DNA of 64,000 bases, taken from positions 868,001 to 932,000 of the forward strand of contig NZ_VFVR01000002.1 of NCBI RefSeq assembly GCF_006442205.1. The letters run 5' to 3'. The notes under the pieces are model-generated. The model had not been told where the DNA came from, ran no database searches, and saw only the letters and a list, made by a program, of their open reading frames with translations. Source of the stretch: Mesorhizobium sp. B2-3-12. GTDB taxonomy: Bacteria; Pseudomonadota; Alphaproteobacteria; Rhizobiales; Rhizobiaceae. How positions within the stretch are numbered: position 1 is the first letter of the stretch; every line of letters begins with the position of its first letter. The position numbers and the translations under genes are program-made. Positions 31,471 to 40,835 of the stretch are shown one piece after another.

Positions 31471-32103
31471 ATGACCTATGCTTCCCTCAAGCCGGTTTCA
31501 CGGGCTTTCGACCAGCGCAAGCGGCTGATTTTCGTCCGCGTCGCGGCGGCGCTGGCGGTGCTGCTGCTGTTCCTGACCAAACCGGCGCTCAGCGAAGGTT
31601 CGAACGGGCACGAGACGCTCGAACTGGTCGGCTTTTGCCTGGTTCTGATTTGCGTTGCCGGCCGGCTGTGGAGCATCCTCTATGTCGGCGGCAAGAAGAA
31701 CGAGGAGCTGGTCTCGACGGGGCCGTTCTCGATGAGCCAGAACCCGCTCTACTTCTTCTCGACGGTCGGCGCTGCCGGCATCGGCCTGCTCTACGGCTCT
31801 CTGGTCGCGGCCGCTTTGCTTGGCGTCGCCAGCTTCCTGATCTTCCGCGTCACGGCGCGCAAGGAAGCCGAATTTCTGCTGGGCAAGTTCGGCCCGGCCT
31901 ATAGCAGCTACATCAAGGCGACGCCCCGGTTCTGGCCGAACCCGCTGCTCTACCGGGACAATGACGAGCTGCAGTTTTCGACCCGCGCGCTGAGGCGCAC
32001 CTTCTTCGACGGGCTCTACTTCCTCGCCATCTTTCCGGTCATCGAGCTCGTCGAGTATTTCCGCGAAAGCGGCCTGCTGCCGGCTTTCATCACGCTCTAC
32101 TGA
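31471..32103 (+). CDS. Isoprenylcysteine carboxyl methyltransferase-like membrane protein
   Basis: This 210-residue protein starts at ATG 31471. It has about five hydrophobic segments and the ICMT/phospholipid methyltransferase-like C-terminal half: GPFSMSQNPLYFFSTVGAAGIGLLYGS, then RKEAEFLLGKFGPAYSSYIKATPRFWPNP. In this family the RNPLY and E..YL..F...Y..Y motifs bind SAM. The bacterial substrates are mostly unknown. It is an isolated plus-strand gene between two minus-strand blocks. Its start is preceded by the triple AGGA-containing tandem repeat, which may tune translation. Confidence 0.82.
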   Translation: MTYASLKPVSRAFDQRKRLIFVRVAAALAVLLLFLTKPALSEGSNGHETLELVGFCLVLICVAGRLWSILYVGGKKNEELVSTGPFSMSQNPLYFFSTVGAAGIGLLYGSLVAAALLGVASFLIFRVTARKEAEFLLGKFGPAYSSYIKATPRFWPNPLLYRDNDELQFSTRALRRTFFDGLYFLAIFPVIELVEYFRESGLLPAFITLY

Positions 32104-32141
32104 AGGCCGAGCCGAACCGACAAATTATCCGGCTAATCATT

Positions 32142-33446
32142 TCACGCGGCGCTGCGGCCGTCGAGCAGCCGGTAATACTGGCTGAAGGCGAAGACGCCGA
32201 TCTTGCGCAACGCGTGCAGGGCGTAGCGGTCCGGCGCGGTGACGGGGAAGGGAAGGTCGGCCGGCGCTGTGCCCAAAGCAAGATCGGCGAGCAGCCTGCC
32301 TGTCGTGGTGCAGGCGGCGACGCCGCGCCCGTTGCAGCCCAGCGCCGTGAACAGGCCCGGCGCCAGCATGTGGATATGCGGCATCGTGTCCTTGGTGATC
32401 GCGACCTTGCCGCTCCAGACGAACTCGACCGGCGCGCCCGCGGCCTGCGGGAAGATGCGGGCAAGAGCGGCCTTGAGGGGTGCTGCATCGTCCATGGTCG
32501 GGTTGTCGTCGACGGGCGAGCGTCCGCCCATGACCAGCCGGCCCTCGTGGTCGAGCCGGAAATAGAGCAGGAGCCGCCTGGTGTCGGCGACGCCCTGGCC
32601 GCCGGGCAGGATTGTTTTCCTCACCGATGGCGCCAGCGGCTGCGTGGCGATCTGGAAACTGGTCACGGGTATGACGGTCTGGCGCAGGCCCGGCCACAGC
32701 TTTCCGGTATAGGCGTTGGTGGCGAGCACGACCTGTCGGGCGCGGATCGAGGCCTGGCCGAGATCGAGCCGCCAGTGGTCGCCATCCCGGCGCAGCCCAA
32801 GCGCCGGTGACCGCGCGAGCACGGTCGCGCCCTCCGCGATCGCGGCCGCTGCCAGGCCGCGCGCATAGCTCAGCGGCTGCAGCACGCCGCCGCGCGGGTC
32901 GAACCAGCCGCCATGATAGGCATCGGGCGCCGAGCCGGTGAGCGCGGCCATTTCCTTGACGTCGAGCAGGCGGGCCTCGACGCCCCTGGCGCGCCATTGC
33001 CGGAAGCGGGGCGTGACGATGTCGGAAAAAGGTCCCGGCCCGTGCGCGCCCTGGATCCAGCCGGTGCGCCGCGCATGACAGTCGATGCGGTATTTCTCGA
33101 TGATGTCGAAGACCAGATCGCCGCCGGCGCCGAAGGTCTTGGTGATGGCCGCGCCGAGCGCGTGTCCGAATCTCGCCTCCAGCGTGTCGGGATCGTGTTT
33201 CAGCCCGGCGATGATCTGGCCGCCATTGCGCCCGGAGGCGCCCCAGCCCGGCTCGCTGGCTTCCACGACAATCACCCTCCGGCCGGCTCGCGACAGATGC
33301 AGGGCCGTGCTGAGGCCGGTATAGCCGGCGCCGACGATGGCGACATCGGCCAAGGCATCGCCCTTGGCCTCGGCATAGGCGGGCGCGGGGGTGGCGGTGG
33401 CCGCCCAAAGGCTGGCCGGCAAGGCCTGGGGTGCGTCAGCGGGCAT
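32142..33446 (-). CDS. FAD-dependent amine/amino acid oxidoreductase (DadA/PuuB-like)
   Basis: This 434-residue DAO-family flavoprotein has the dinucleotide motif VAIVGAGYTGLSTALHLSRAG and the ATG-box-like GWGASGRNGGQIIAGL, typical of gamma-glutamylputrescine oxidase and OrdL-type enzymes. GCNGRGVAACTTTGRLLADLALG is the C-terminal FAD contact. It is the last gene of the minus-strand importer operon, 78 bases behind the binding-protein gene. It may oxidise the imported amine or a derivative of it. Confidence 0.88.
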   Translation of the reverse strand: MPADAPQALPASLWAATATPAPAYAEAKGDALADVAIVGAGYTGLSTALHLSRAGRRVIVVEASEPGWGASGRNGGQIIAGLKHDPDTLEARFGHALGAAITKTFGAGGDLVFDIIEKYRIDCHARRTGWIQGAHGPGPFSDIVTPRFRQWRARGVEARLLDVKEMAALTGSAPDAYHGGWFDPRGGVLQPLSYARGLAAAAIAEGATVLARSPALGLRRDGDHWRLDLGQASIRARQVVLATNAYTGKLWPGLRQTVIPVTSFQIATQPLAPSVRKTILPGGQGVADTRRLLLYFRLDHEGRLVMGGRSPVDDNPTMDDAAPLKAALARIFPQAAGAPVEFVWSGKVAITKDTMPHIHMLAPGLFTALGCNGRGVAACTTTGRLLADLALGTAPADLPFPVTAPDRYALHALRKIGVFAFSQYYRLLDGRSAA

Positions 33447-33524
33447 GGCTGATCTCCGGGAAAGAATGCGATGCGGCGCCCCGGCCGGTCGTCCGCCGGG
33501 GCGCCTGGGCTCGAGCCTGGCGGC

Positions 33525-34577
33525 TCACTGCAGCATCAGCTGGTTCCATTTTTCCTCATAGGCGACGGAATATTTGTTGGCCTCGCCCTCGTTGAGGATC
33601 AGCATGTCCTTGATGTTGTCGGGTGCCATGACGAGGATTTTCTTCGTCTCGGCGTCGGCGCCCGATGTTGCGCTGGAAAGGACCGGGCCGTAGGTCTTGA
33701 GGTCGAGCAGCTTCGCCTGCTGGGCTTCGGCAAGCGCGAAGTCGATCGCTTCATGCGCCAGCTCGACATTGGGCGATCCCTTGGGAATGACCCACCAGTT
33801 GGCCCAGGCAATGCCGTCCTTGTAGGTGAAGCCGACCGGCGCGCCTTCCGCTTCCGCCGCCAGCACGCGGCCGCTCCAGGCCGATGACAGCGCCAGCTCG
33901 CCAGAGGAGAGCAGCTGCGGCGGCTGCGCGCCGCTGCCCCACCAGACACTCACATGCGGCTTCAGATCCTTGATCTTTGCCATCGCCATGTCGGCTTTCT
34001 CGGTGGTGTAGGGAAACACCTCGTCGTGCTTCAGGCCCGAGGCAAGCAGGGCCGCCTCATAATTGTAGTAGAAGAAGCGGTAGAGGCCGCGCGGTCCGGG
34101 AAAGCGCTTCACGTCCCAGAAATCGGCCCAGGATTGCGGACCGGCGTCCGGGAAAGCCGTCTTCGACCAAGCCATGATGGTGGCGCCTGTCGAGGTGGCG
34201 ATGCCGTTGGGCGCCACCCAGCCTTTTTCGAGCGCGGCGGCGTTGGGCACCTTGGCGACGTCGATGGGTTCGAGGAACCCTTCATCGGCGCCTTGCCAGA
34301 CCGTGCGGCCGCCGACATCGACGAGGTCCCATTCGACCGCCTTGGCCTGGACCATGGCCTTGATCTTGGCGGTCTCGGTCGGCGAGGTGTTGACGACCTG
34401 GATGCCCTTGAGCTGGCCGAACGGATCGATGAAGGCCGCTTTTTCGGCATTGGACAGCGCACCGCCCCAGGAGGTGAAGGTGAAGGGCCGGCCATCGGCC
34501 CGCGCCAGCCGCGGAAGACCCGTCGCGCCGGCCAGCAGGCCGCCCGCTGCCGTCAGAAGGAAAGTACGCCTATGCAT
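33525..34577 (-). CDS. Periplasmic solute-binding protein, spermidine/putrescine type
   Basis: This 350-residue extracellular solute-binding protein starts at ATG 34577 (MHRRTFLLTAAGGLLAGATGLPRLARA). The RRTFLLTA signal is twin-arginine-like with a hydrophobic core, so export could be by Tat or Sec. The mature part resembles PotD/PotF-class proteins (FTSWGGALSNAEKAAFIDPF, WDLVDVGG, WANWWVIPKGSPNVELAHEAIDF). The start overlaps the ATPase gene stop by 8 bases. Ligands of this cluster include polyamines and other cationic amines, but the real ligand is unknown. Confidence 0.88.
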   Translation of the reverse strand: MHRRTFLLTAAGGLLAGATGLPRLARADGRPFTFTSWGGALSNAEKAAFIDPFGQLKGIQVVNTSPTETAKIKAMVQAKAVEWDLVDVGGRTVWQGADEGFLEPIDVAKVPNAAALEKGWVAPNGIATSTGATIMAWSKTAFPDAGPQSWADFWDVKRFPGPRGLYRFFYYNYEAALLASGLKHDEVFPYTTEKADMAMAKIKDLKPHVSVWWGSGAQPPQLLSSGELALSSAWSGRVLAAEAEGAPVGFTYKDGIAWANWWVIPKGSPNVELAHEAIDFALAEAQQAKLLDLKTYGPVLSSATSGADAETKKILVMAPDNIKDMLILNEGEANKYSVAYEEKWNQLMLQ

Positions 34578-35682
34578 CAGCTTTCTCCGTTTTGGTGGGT
34601 TTGGATGGGGAATGGGGGACGGCGCGGGCGTGGCCCGGTTTCCACGAGACATGAACCCTGGCGCCGGCCCGCAAGGTCCGGTCGGTGATCTGGCGGGCGG
34701 CGAGCGTCTCACCGCCGTCAAGCCGCAAGGTGAGCTGGGTCAGTTCGCCGAGATAGATCACCTCGACGATCTCGGCGGCGACACCGTCGCCGCCGAGGCC
34801 AAGCTCGATATGCTCGGGGCGGATCAGCAGCCGTGCCGGCTCGCCTGTCGCCGTGCCAGGGGCGGCGTCGACGGCGATTGTCCTTCGGAACGCTTCGACG
34901 TCGACCGAGGCCTGTCCGCCCGATGTCGAGAGGACGCGCACCGGCAGCAGGTTGGATTCGCCGATGAAGCCGGCGACGAAGGCGTTGAGCGGGCGGTCGT
35001 AGAGGTCGTCGACCGTCCCCAATTGCTGGATGCGGCCGCCATCCATCACCGCGATGCGGTCGGAGAGCACCAGTGCCTCCTCCTGGTCGTGGGTGACGTA
35101 GATGGTGGTGCGGCCAAGCTTCTGGTGCAGCCGGCGTAGTTCGAGCTGCACCGAGCGGCGCAATTGCTTGTCGAGCGCGCCGAGCGGCTCGTCCATCAAC
35201 AGCACGTCGGGTTCGATGACCAGCGCGCGGGCCAGCGCCACGCGCTGCTGCTGGCCGCCCGAGAGTTGCTGGACGGGCCGGTCGGCAAAACCGTCGAGCC
35301 GCATCAGGGCAAGGATCTCGCCGACGCGCCGCGCTATCTCGGGCTTTGGCAGCCGGCGTACGCTCAGCCCATAGGCGACGTTCTCGCCGACGCTCATATG
35401 CGGAAACAGCGCGTAGTTCTGAAACACCATGCCGATGTTGCGGTGGCGCGCCGGCATATGGGTTACGTCGCGCGCGCCGATACGGATCTCGCCCGCCGTC
35501 GGCTCGACATAGCCGGCGGTGAGGTTGAGCAGCGTCGTCTTGCCCGAGCCCGAGGGGCCGAGCAGCGTCAGGAATTCGCCCGCCTTCACGTCGAGGTCGG
35601 TCGGCTCCAGCGCCCGGAAGCCGCCATAGGTCTTCGACACGCCGGCGAGGCGCAGCGACTGTCCCGATTGGATAGGGGTCAT
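34570..35682 (-). CDS. ABC transporter ATPase, PotA type
   Basis: This 370-residue ATPase starts at ATG 35682 (MTPIQSGQSLRLAGVSKTYG). Walker A is GPSGSGKTTLL, the Q-loop NYALFPHMSV, the signature LSGGQQQRVALARAL, Walker B VLLMDEPLGALD, and the H-loop VTHDQEEA. A C-terminal TOBE domain (about 285-355) is present. The start overlaps the stop of the downstream-numbered permease gene by 4 bases, so translation is coupled. Confidence 0.94.
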   Translation of the reverse strand: MTPIQSGQSLRLAGVSKTYGGFRALEPTDLDVKAGEFLTLLGPSGSGKTTLLNLTAGYVEPTAGEIRIGARDVTHMPARHRNIGMVFQNYALFPHMSVGENVAYGLSVRRLPKPEIARRVGEILALMRLDGFADRPVQQLSGGQQQRVALARALVIEPDVLLMDEPLGALDKQLRRSVQLELRRLHQKLGRTTIYVTHDQEEALVLSDRIAVMDGGRIQQLGTVDDLYDRPLNAFVAGFIGESNLLPVRVLSTSGGQASVDVEAFRRTIAVDAAPGTATGEPARLLIRPEHIELGLGGDGVAAEIVEVIYLGELTQLTLRLDGGETLAARQITDRTLRAGARVHVSWKPGHARAVPHSPSKPTKTEKADA

Positions 35683-36479
35683 CGGCTCGGGCTCCCGGTT
35701 TTGCGGCTGAAGATTTGCGCGAGCGCGAACAGGACGATGGCGAGCGCGATCATCACCGTGGCGGCGACCGCGATGACGGGCGTGAATTCCAGCCGGATCG
35801 ATTCCCAGATCTTCACCGGCAGTGTCTTGGAGGCGTAGCCGGCCATGAACACGGCGATGATCACCTCGTCGAAGGAGGTGATGAAGGCGAAGATGGCGCC
35901 GCCGACGATGCCGGGGGTGATGTTGGGCAAGGTGACGGTGCGGAAGATCCGCCACGGGCCGGCGCCGAGGCCGGCGGCGGCGCGCAGCCAGTTGTCGTCG
36001 ACGGCACGAAGCGCGATGCCGACATTGATGACGACGAAAGGCAGCGCCAGGATGGCATGGCCAAGGCTCATGCCAAGGATGGTGCCGCTCAGGCCGACAT
36101 CGAGCGCGCTGCGGTAGAGCGCCACGGCGGTGACGATGACCGGCACGATCATCGGCGCCAGGAACAGGCCGGTGACCAGCGTGCGCCAGCGGCCGTCGAT
36201 GCGGCGCAGGCCGATCGCCGCCAGCGTGCCGAGCGCCACCGCGATGATCGTGGCCAACGTGGCGACCTCGACGCTGTTGACGAGCGACGTGCGCCACTCC
36301 GGATCGGCGAGAAAGCGCTCGTACCAGACGCCGGACCAGGCGCGCGGCGGCAGATAGATGAAGCTCGCCTTGTTGAAGGAGGCCGGCACCACGGCCAGGA
36401 TCGGCAGCACAAGGAAGGCCAGCACCAGGCTGGCGCCGGCATTGGCCGATATGCGCAGGACGAGCGGCAGCCTGTTCAT
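35679..36479 (-). CDS. ABC transporter permease, PotC type
   Basis: This 266-residue permease starts at ATG 36479 (MNRLPLVLRISANAGASLVL) and has six hydrophobic helices. The EAA loop is recognisable as RAAAGLGAGPWRIFRTVTLPNITPGI. It is coupled by 4-base overlaps to the other permease and to the ATPase. Confidence 0.92.
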   Translation of the reverse strand: MNRLPLVLRISANAGASLVLAFLVLPILAVVPASFNKASFIYLPPRAWSGVWYERFLADPEWRTSLVNSVEVATLATIIAVALGTLAAIGLRRIDGRWRTLVTGLFLAPMIVPVIVTAVALYRSALDVGLSGTILGMSLGHAILALPFVVINVGIALRAVDDNWLRAAAGLGAGPWRIFRTVTLPNITPGIVGGAIFAFITSFDEVIIAVFMAGYASKTLPVKIWESIRLEFTPVIAVAATVMIALAIVLFALAQIFSRKTGSPSR

Positions 36480-37309
36480 CGCGCGAACAACCCCCTCTCG
36501 ATCGGCAGCAGCCGGGCGGTCAGCGCCATCAGCACCAGCACGATCGCCAGCAGCGCCAGCGAGCCGGCGGCCGCGAGCGACCAGGCAAGGCGGTCGTTGA
36601 CGAAGCTGGCGATCAGCATCGACAGCGTGATGGCATTCGAGCCGCCAAGCAGGGCAGGCGTGATGAAGAAGCCGAGCGACAGCAGGAAGACGAAGGTCGC
36701 ACCGCCGGCGAGGCCGGGCAGGCAAAGCGGCAGATAGATGCGCCGGAAGGTGTCGATGAGGCCGGCGCCGAGCCCGTCGCTGGCCAGCAGCAGGCGGCGG
36801 TCGATGCGGACCATGGCACCGTAGAGCGGCAGGATCATGTAGGGCAACAGGACATGGATCATGCCCACCAGCACGCCGACATTGTTGAACAGCAGCGCCA
36901 GCGGCGCTTCGGTGATGCCCGTTGCCATCAACAGCCGGTTGATCGGCCCGTTGCGCTCCAGAAGCAGCATCCAGGAAAAGGTCCGCACCAGCACCGAAAT
37001 CCAAAAGGGGAACAGCACGCCATAGAGGGCGAGGCCGAACCAGACGCCTTCGAGGCGCGACAGGACATAGGCGACCGGCCAGGCGAGCAGTACGCAGAGC
37101 GCCGTGACCATGACGGCGACGACGAAGGTGTTCCACATCACCTGGCGATAGACGGCGCTGTCGGCGAGCACGCCGAAGGTCGCGAACGGACCGGCCGGAT
37201 CGGTGAAGGCGAGCGAGAACAGACGCCCCAGCGGCACCACGAAAAGCAGCGCCAGCACGACCAGTGCCGGGCCGAGCAGGCATGCGGTCTCCAGATGCCG
37301 GCGCGCCAT
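36476..37309 (-). CDS. ABC transporter permease, PotB type
   Basis: This 277-residue permease starts at ATG 37309 (MARRHLETACLLGPALVVLA). The frame is open to a TTG at 37375 inside the acyl-CoA dehydrogenase gene, which is less likely. Six helices are visible. The EAA-type loop ASDGLGAGLIDTFRRIYLPLCLPGL is present. It pairs with the PotC-type permease. Confidence 0.91.
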   Translation of the reverse strand: MARRHLETACLLGPALVVLALLFVVPLGRLFSLAFTDPAGPFATFGVLADSAVYRQVMWNTFVVAVMVTALCVLLAWPVAYVLSRLEGVWFGLALYGVLFPFWISVLVRTFSWMLLLERNGPINRLLMATGITEAPLALLFNNVGVLVGMIHVLLPYMILPLYGAMVRIDRRLLLASDGLGAGLIDTFRRIYLPLCLPGLAGGATFVFLLSLGFFITPALLGGSNAITLSMLIASFVNDRLAWSLAAAGSLALLAIVLVLMALTARLLPIERGLFAR

Positions 37310-37349
37310 CACGACGGCACGCCCCTGCTGTCTTGGCGGGACGAGGGCA

Positions 37350-38519
37350 TCAGGCGACCTCGCTGAAGACGCCAATGCCGCGCTTGCGGATCTGGCCGGC
37401 CACGATCACGCGCTGGATTTCCGAAGTGCCTTCCCAGATGCGGTCGACGCGGATGTCGCGGTAGAGCCGCTCGACCGGGTTCTCGCGCATGTAGCCGCGT
37501 CCGCCGAGAACCTGCAGCGCCTTGTCGATAACGCGGCCGGCGGCCTCCGAACAGTAGAGTTTCAGCGCGCTGGCATGGGCGTGCACGCGCTTGCGGTCGA
37601 CCCCCTGGTCGATCTCCCAGGCGACACGGTAGAGCATCGACTTGGTGGCGAAGATCTCCACCGCCATGTCGGCCAGCATGAACTCGACGCCCTGGAAATC
37701 ACGGATCGGCCGGTCGAACTGGTGACGGGAGGTGGCGTAGTCGTTGGCGATTTCGGCGGCGCGGGTCGCGGCGCCCACGGCATGCGAGGCGATCTGCAGG
37801 CGGGCCTCGACGAACCAGTCCTTGGTCAGTTCCAGCCCCTGGCCGATCTTGCCCAGCATCTTGTCCTCGCCGACCGTGGTGCCCTCGAAGCGAAGCTCGG
37901 CATGGTCGAAGGCGAAATTGTGCATGAATTTCGGCGAGCGCAGATGCACCATCTTGTTCACCGGCTTGTCGACCAGGAACAGTGTCGGCTTGTCGGGGTC
38001 GTCGTCGACATGGGCATGGACGATGACGAAGTCAGAGGCGTTGTAGGAGGTGACGAACCATTTTTCGCCGGTCAGGTGCCACTCACCGTTCTTCAGCACG
38101 GCGCTTGTTTTCACGCGCCGTGGGTCGGAGCCGGCCTCCGGCTCGGTGATGGCGAAGGCGCCGCGGCGGTGGCCGTGCGAGGAGGGGATCAGATAGTCCT
38201 GCTTCTGCGCCTGCGTGCCGAATTTCAGGCTGACCGGCGGGCGCCAGACGCAGCTCCACAGGCCGTTGGTGACGCGGCCGAGCTGTTCCTCGATCGCCGT
38301 CTGCTCGACCATGGTCAGGCCCAGCCCGCCATTCTCCCTGGAGTGGTTGATGCCGGCCAGGCCCCAGTCGCGCACCTGCTGGCGCACCGCCTCGCGGCGC
38401 TCCATCGGCAGTTCGCCATGTTCGTCGGTGATGGCTTCCAGCGGCAAGAGCACCTGGTCGCAGAAGTCGCGGCCCCTTTTCGAGAGTTCCTTTTCGCGCG
38501 GGCTGAGGTCGAAATTCAT
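37350..38519 (-). CDS. Acyl-CoA dehydrogenase
   Basis: This 389-residue flavoprotein desaturates an acyl-CoA at C2-C3. FAITEPEAGSDP and TGEKWFVTS are the FAD-contacting signatures. The C-terminal QVLGGRGYMRENPVERLYRDIRVDRIWEGTSEIQR contains the usual catalytic-base region. The arrangement with an NDP-forming acyl-CoA synthetase (9 bases upstream) and an amine importer suggests that a carboxylic acid derived from the imported compound is activated and oxidised. It lies 40 bases before the first permease. Confidence 0.93.
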   Translation of the reverse strand: MNFDLSPREKELSKRGRDFCDQVLLPLEAITDEHGELPMERREAVRQQVRDWGLAGINHSRENGGLGLTMVEQTAIEEQLGRVTNGLWSCVWRPPVSLKFGTQAQKQDYLIPSSHGHRRGAFAITEPEAGSDPRRVKTSAVLKNGEWHLTGEKWFVTSYNASDFVIVHAHVDDDPDKPTLFLVDKPVNKMVHLRSPKFMHNFAFDHAELRFEGTTVGEDKMLGKIGQGLELTKDWFVEARLQIASHAVGAATRAAEIANDYATSRHQFDRPIRDFQGVEFMLADMAVEIFATKSMLYRVAWEIDQGVDRKRVHAHASALKLYCSEAAGRVIDKALQVLGGRGYMRENPVERLYRDIRVDRIWEGTSEIQRVIVAGQIRKRGIGVFSEVA

Positions 38520-38528
38520 GGCAATCCC

Positions 38529-40640
38529 CTAATGCAATTCATCGTGTTGACGACCGGCATGGCGGCCGAGCAGAAGCGCGTCGACGGCCATGCAGCCACG
38601 GTCTGAAACCATGAGCGGGTTGACGTCCATCTCGTCGATGAGGTCGCCGAGATCGGCGGCAAGCATCGAGAAGCGGGCCAGCGCGGTGGCAAGCGCCCGC
38701 CGGTCGGCCGGTGGCTGGCCGCGTCCGCCATCGAGCAGCGGACTTGTCTTCAGTCGGCCGATCAGCGCTTGCGCCCGTTCGAGGCTGAGCGGCGGCAGGG
38801 CGACCGCGCGGTCCCTCAGCACTTCGATCCAGACGCCGCCGGAGGCGACGACCAGATAGGGTCCGAACTGTGGGTCGCGGATCAGGCCGAAAGCGATCTC
38901 GACACCCTTGGGCGCCATCTCGGCGACAAGCACCTCCGGGCCCAGCCGCGCCGCCATGCCGGCATAGGCATCCATCAGCGCCGCCGCGTCGCCAAGGCCA
39001 AGGCGGACACCGCCGACGTCCGATTTGTGCTGGATGCCCGGGACGGCGGTCTTCAGCGCGACGGGAAAGCCGGTTTCCCGCGCGGCGGCGAGAACGTCAT
39101 CTTGTGTGGCGGCGGCGATCACGCGCGGCGTGGCGATGCCGTAGTCGCCGAGCAGCGCCAGCGCTTCGCTTTCGCCAAATGGCCTGGCTTCGCCGAGGCG
39201 GCGGCGCCAGCGTTCGCGGACATCGTGTGCCACGGCGGACGCAGACGTGTGGGTCGCGGCGCGCCGGTCGCGGAACGCCAGCAGGTTGCGGATGGCGTGC
39301 AGCCCTTCCTCGGTGCCGTCGATGACCGGCACGCCGGCCTCCGTCGTGGCCAGCGCCAGCGCGCGATGGTTCACCGTGGCGTAGTTGCTGACCACGGCCA
39401 CCGGCTTGCCGGTCTTGGCGCTGGAGCGGATCACGGCCCGGGTGAAGCCCTCGGCGATGTAGGAACCATCGCGTATGTCCTGGAACAGCACGCCGATGGC
39501 GGTATCGGGATCGGCAAGCATGGCGTCCATGCAGGCCTCGACATGGATTTCGAAATCGAGGCCCGAGCCCCAGACGTCGAGCGGGTTTGCCGGCTGCAGG
39601 CCGCTGTCGAGATGCAGCCGCAGCCCCTCGCGGGTGTGCTCGGAGATGGCGGCGAACGGCACGCCGGCCTTGGCCGCGAGGTCGACGACCATTTCGCGTT
39701 CGCCGCCGGAATCGTGCAGGCTGGCAAGGCCGCCTTTCGCCGCCGGCCTGCCGGCCGAGAACAAAGTGAGATTGGCGGCGAGCTGGTCCAGCGTGTCGAC
39801 GCTGAAGACGCCCCATCTGTCGAACAGCGCCTCATAGGCGGCATTGTCGCCGGCGATCGCGCCGCTATGGCTGGCGGCGAAGCCGGCGCTCAGCTCGGTG
39901 CGGCCGACCTTCAGCGCCACCACCGGAATGCCGAGGCGGTCGGCCTTTTCCAGGCAGCGGGCGAAATCGTCCGGCCGGCGCGCGGTTTCTAGGAACAGGC
40001 CGATGACTGTCGTGTCGGGTTGGTCGAGCGCCCAGTCGACATAGTCGGCCGTCGTCGTCGTCAGCTCGCGGCCGCTGGAGACGCAGAGCTGGAACCTCAG
40101 CCGCTGGTCATTATAGGCGAGCGCCGAGAAGGCCGAGCCCGACTGCGTGACCAGGGCCACACCACCGGGCCTCATGGCGAGATTGGCGGCGAAGCCGGAA
40201 ACGCGCAGGCCGATCTGCGGGTTGCAGAAGCCCATGCCGTTGCCGCCGCAAATGACGATGCCGGCGTCGCGGGCAATGTCGGTCAGGTGGGCGGCGAGCG
40301 GGTCGTTGGCGGCTCCGGTCAGGTCGCAGCTGGCGAAGATGGTGACCGCCTTGGCGCCGTGCCGCGCGGCGGCCAGCAGATTGCTTTCGAGATATTCGTT
40401 GGCGACGCCGAGCACGACATGGGAGACCGTCTCAGGCAGGCCCGCCAGATCGGGGAAGCACGACACGCCTTCCACCTGATCGTATTTCGGATTGATGGCG
40501 TAGACCCGGCCCCGATAACCGTCCATCGCCGCCGCCCGCACCATGGTGTTGCCCGGCGTGTTGGGGCGCACCGAGGCGCCGACGAAGGCGATCGATGCCG
40601 GCCGCAGCAGCGGATCGAGGCGATGCCTCGTTTGTGTCAT
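38529..40640 (-). CDS. NDP-forming acyl-CoA synthetase (acetate-CoA ligase-like, ATP-grasp)
   Basis: This 703-residue fused-subunit enzyme starts at ATG 40640 (MTQTRHRLDPLLRPASIAFVGAS). Domains in order are a CoA-binding Rossmann domain (PLLRPASIAFVGASVRPNTPG), two succinyl-CoA-ligase-like domains (active-site His in FAASHSGAIAGDNAAYEALF), and an ATP-grasp domain (from about 470, with GFPVALKTAVPGIQHKSDVGGV and DEMDVNPLMV). It would activate an acid with ATP, giving ADP, through a phosphohistidine. It is probably the first enzyme gene of the operon. The 195-base space upstream contains an inverted repeat. Confidence 0.92.
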   Translation of the reverse strand: MTQTRHRLDPLLRPASIAFVGASVRPNTPGNTMVRAAAMDGYRGRVYAINPKYDQVEGVSCFPDLAGLPETVSHVVLGVANEYLESNLLAAARHGAKAVTIFASCDLTGAANDPLAAHLTDIARDAGIVICGGNGMGFCNPQIGLRVSGFAANLAMRPGGVALVTQSGSAFSALAYNDQRLRFQLCVSSGRELTTTTADYVDWALDQPDTTVIGLFLETARRPDDFARCLEKADRLGIPVVALKVGRTELSAGFAASHSGAIAGDNAAYEALFDRWGVFSVDTLDQLAANLTLFSAGRPAAKGGLASLHDSGGEREMVVDLAAKAGVPFAAISEHTREGLRLHLDSGLQPANPLDVWGSGLDFEIHVEACMDAMLADPDTAIGVLFQDIRDGSYIAEGFTRAVIRSSAKTGKPVAVVSNYATVNHRALALATTEAGVPVIDGTEEGLHAIRNLLAFRDRRAATHTSASAVAHDVRERWRRRLGEARPFGESEALALLGDYGIATPRVIAAATQDDVLAAARETGFPVALKTAVPGIQHKSDVGGVRLGLGDAAALMDAYAGMAARLGPEVLVAEMAPKGVEIAFGLIRDPQFGPYLVVASGGVWIEVLRDRAVALPPLSLERAQALIGRLKTSPLLDGGRGQPPADRRALATALARFSMLAADLGDLIDEMDVNPLMVSDRGCMAVDALLLGRHAGRQHDELH

Positions 40641-40748
40641 GCCGCCAAGGGCGGCGATGGTTCCGGCCAAATGTCTGCTCCCACGGCTCGTTCCCGAAGC
40701 CTCTTGCCGCCCCCGCTTGTTCAGTCTTCGCGGGGTTCGGATCGGAGC

Positions 40749-40790
40749 GACTATAAGGCCGGCAAACGATCGCGCACGGTCCGAATAGTC
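40749..40790 (-). promoter_or_regulatory. Inverted repeat upstream of the acyl-CoA synthetase gene
   Basis: The arms GACTAT (40749-40754) and ATAGTC (40785-40790) are perfect complements, 30 bases apart, in the only sizeable gap of the nine-gene run. On the minus strand TTGCCGG and TTATAGT could belong to a promoter. A LysR-regulator site is possible but unproven. Confidence 0.35.
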
Positions 40791-40835
40791 ACGAGGCGAT
40801 GATCTGTAGTCATGGGATGCAAGCGGCACAGCGAC

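Noticed and set aside
37310..37375. Longer start (TTG 37375) for the PotB-type permease
   Set aside because: It lies inside the acyl-CoA dehydrogenase gene with no Shine-Dalgarno. ATG 37309 is followed directly by the expected first helix region.
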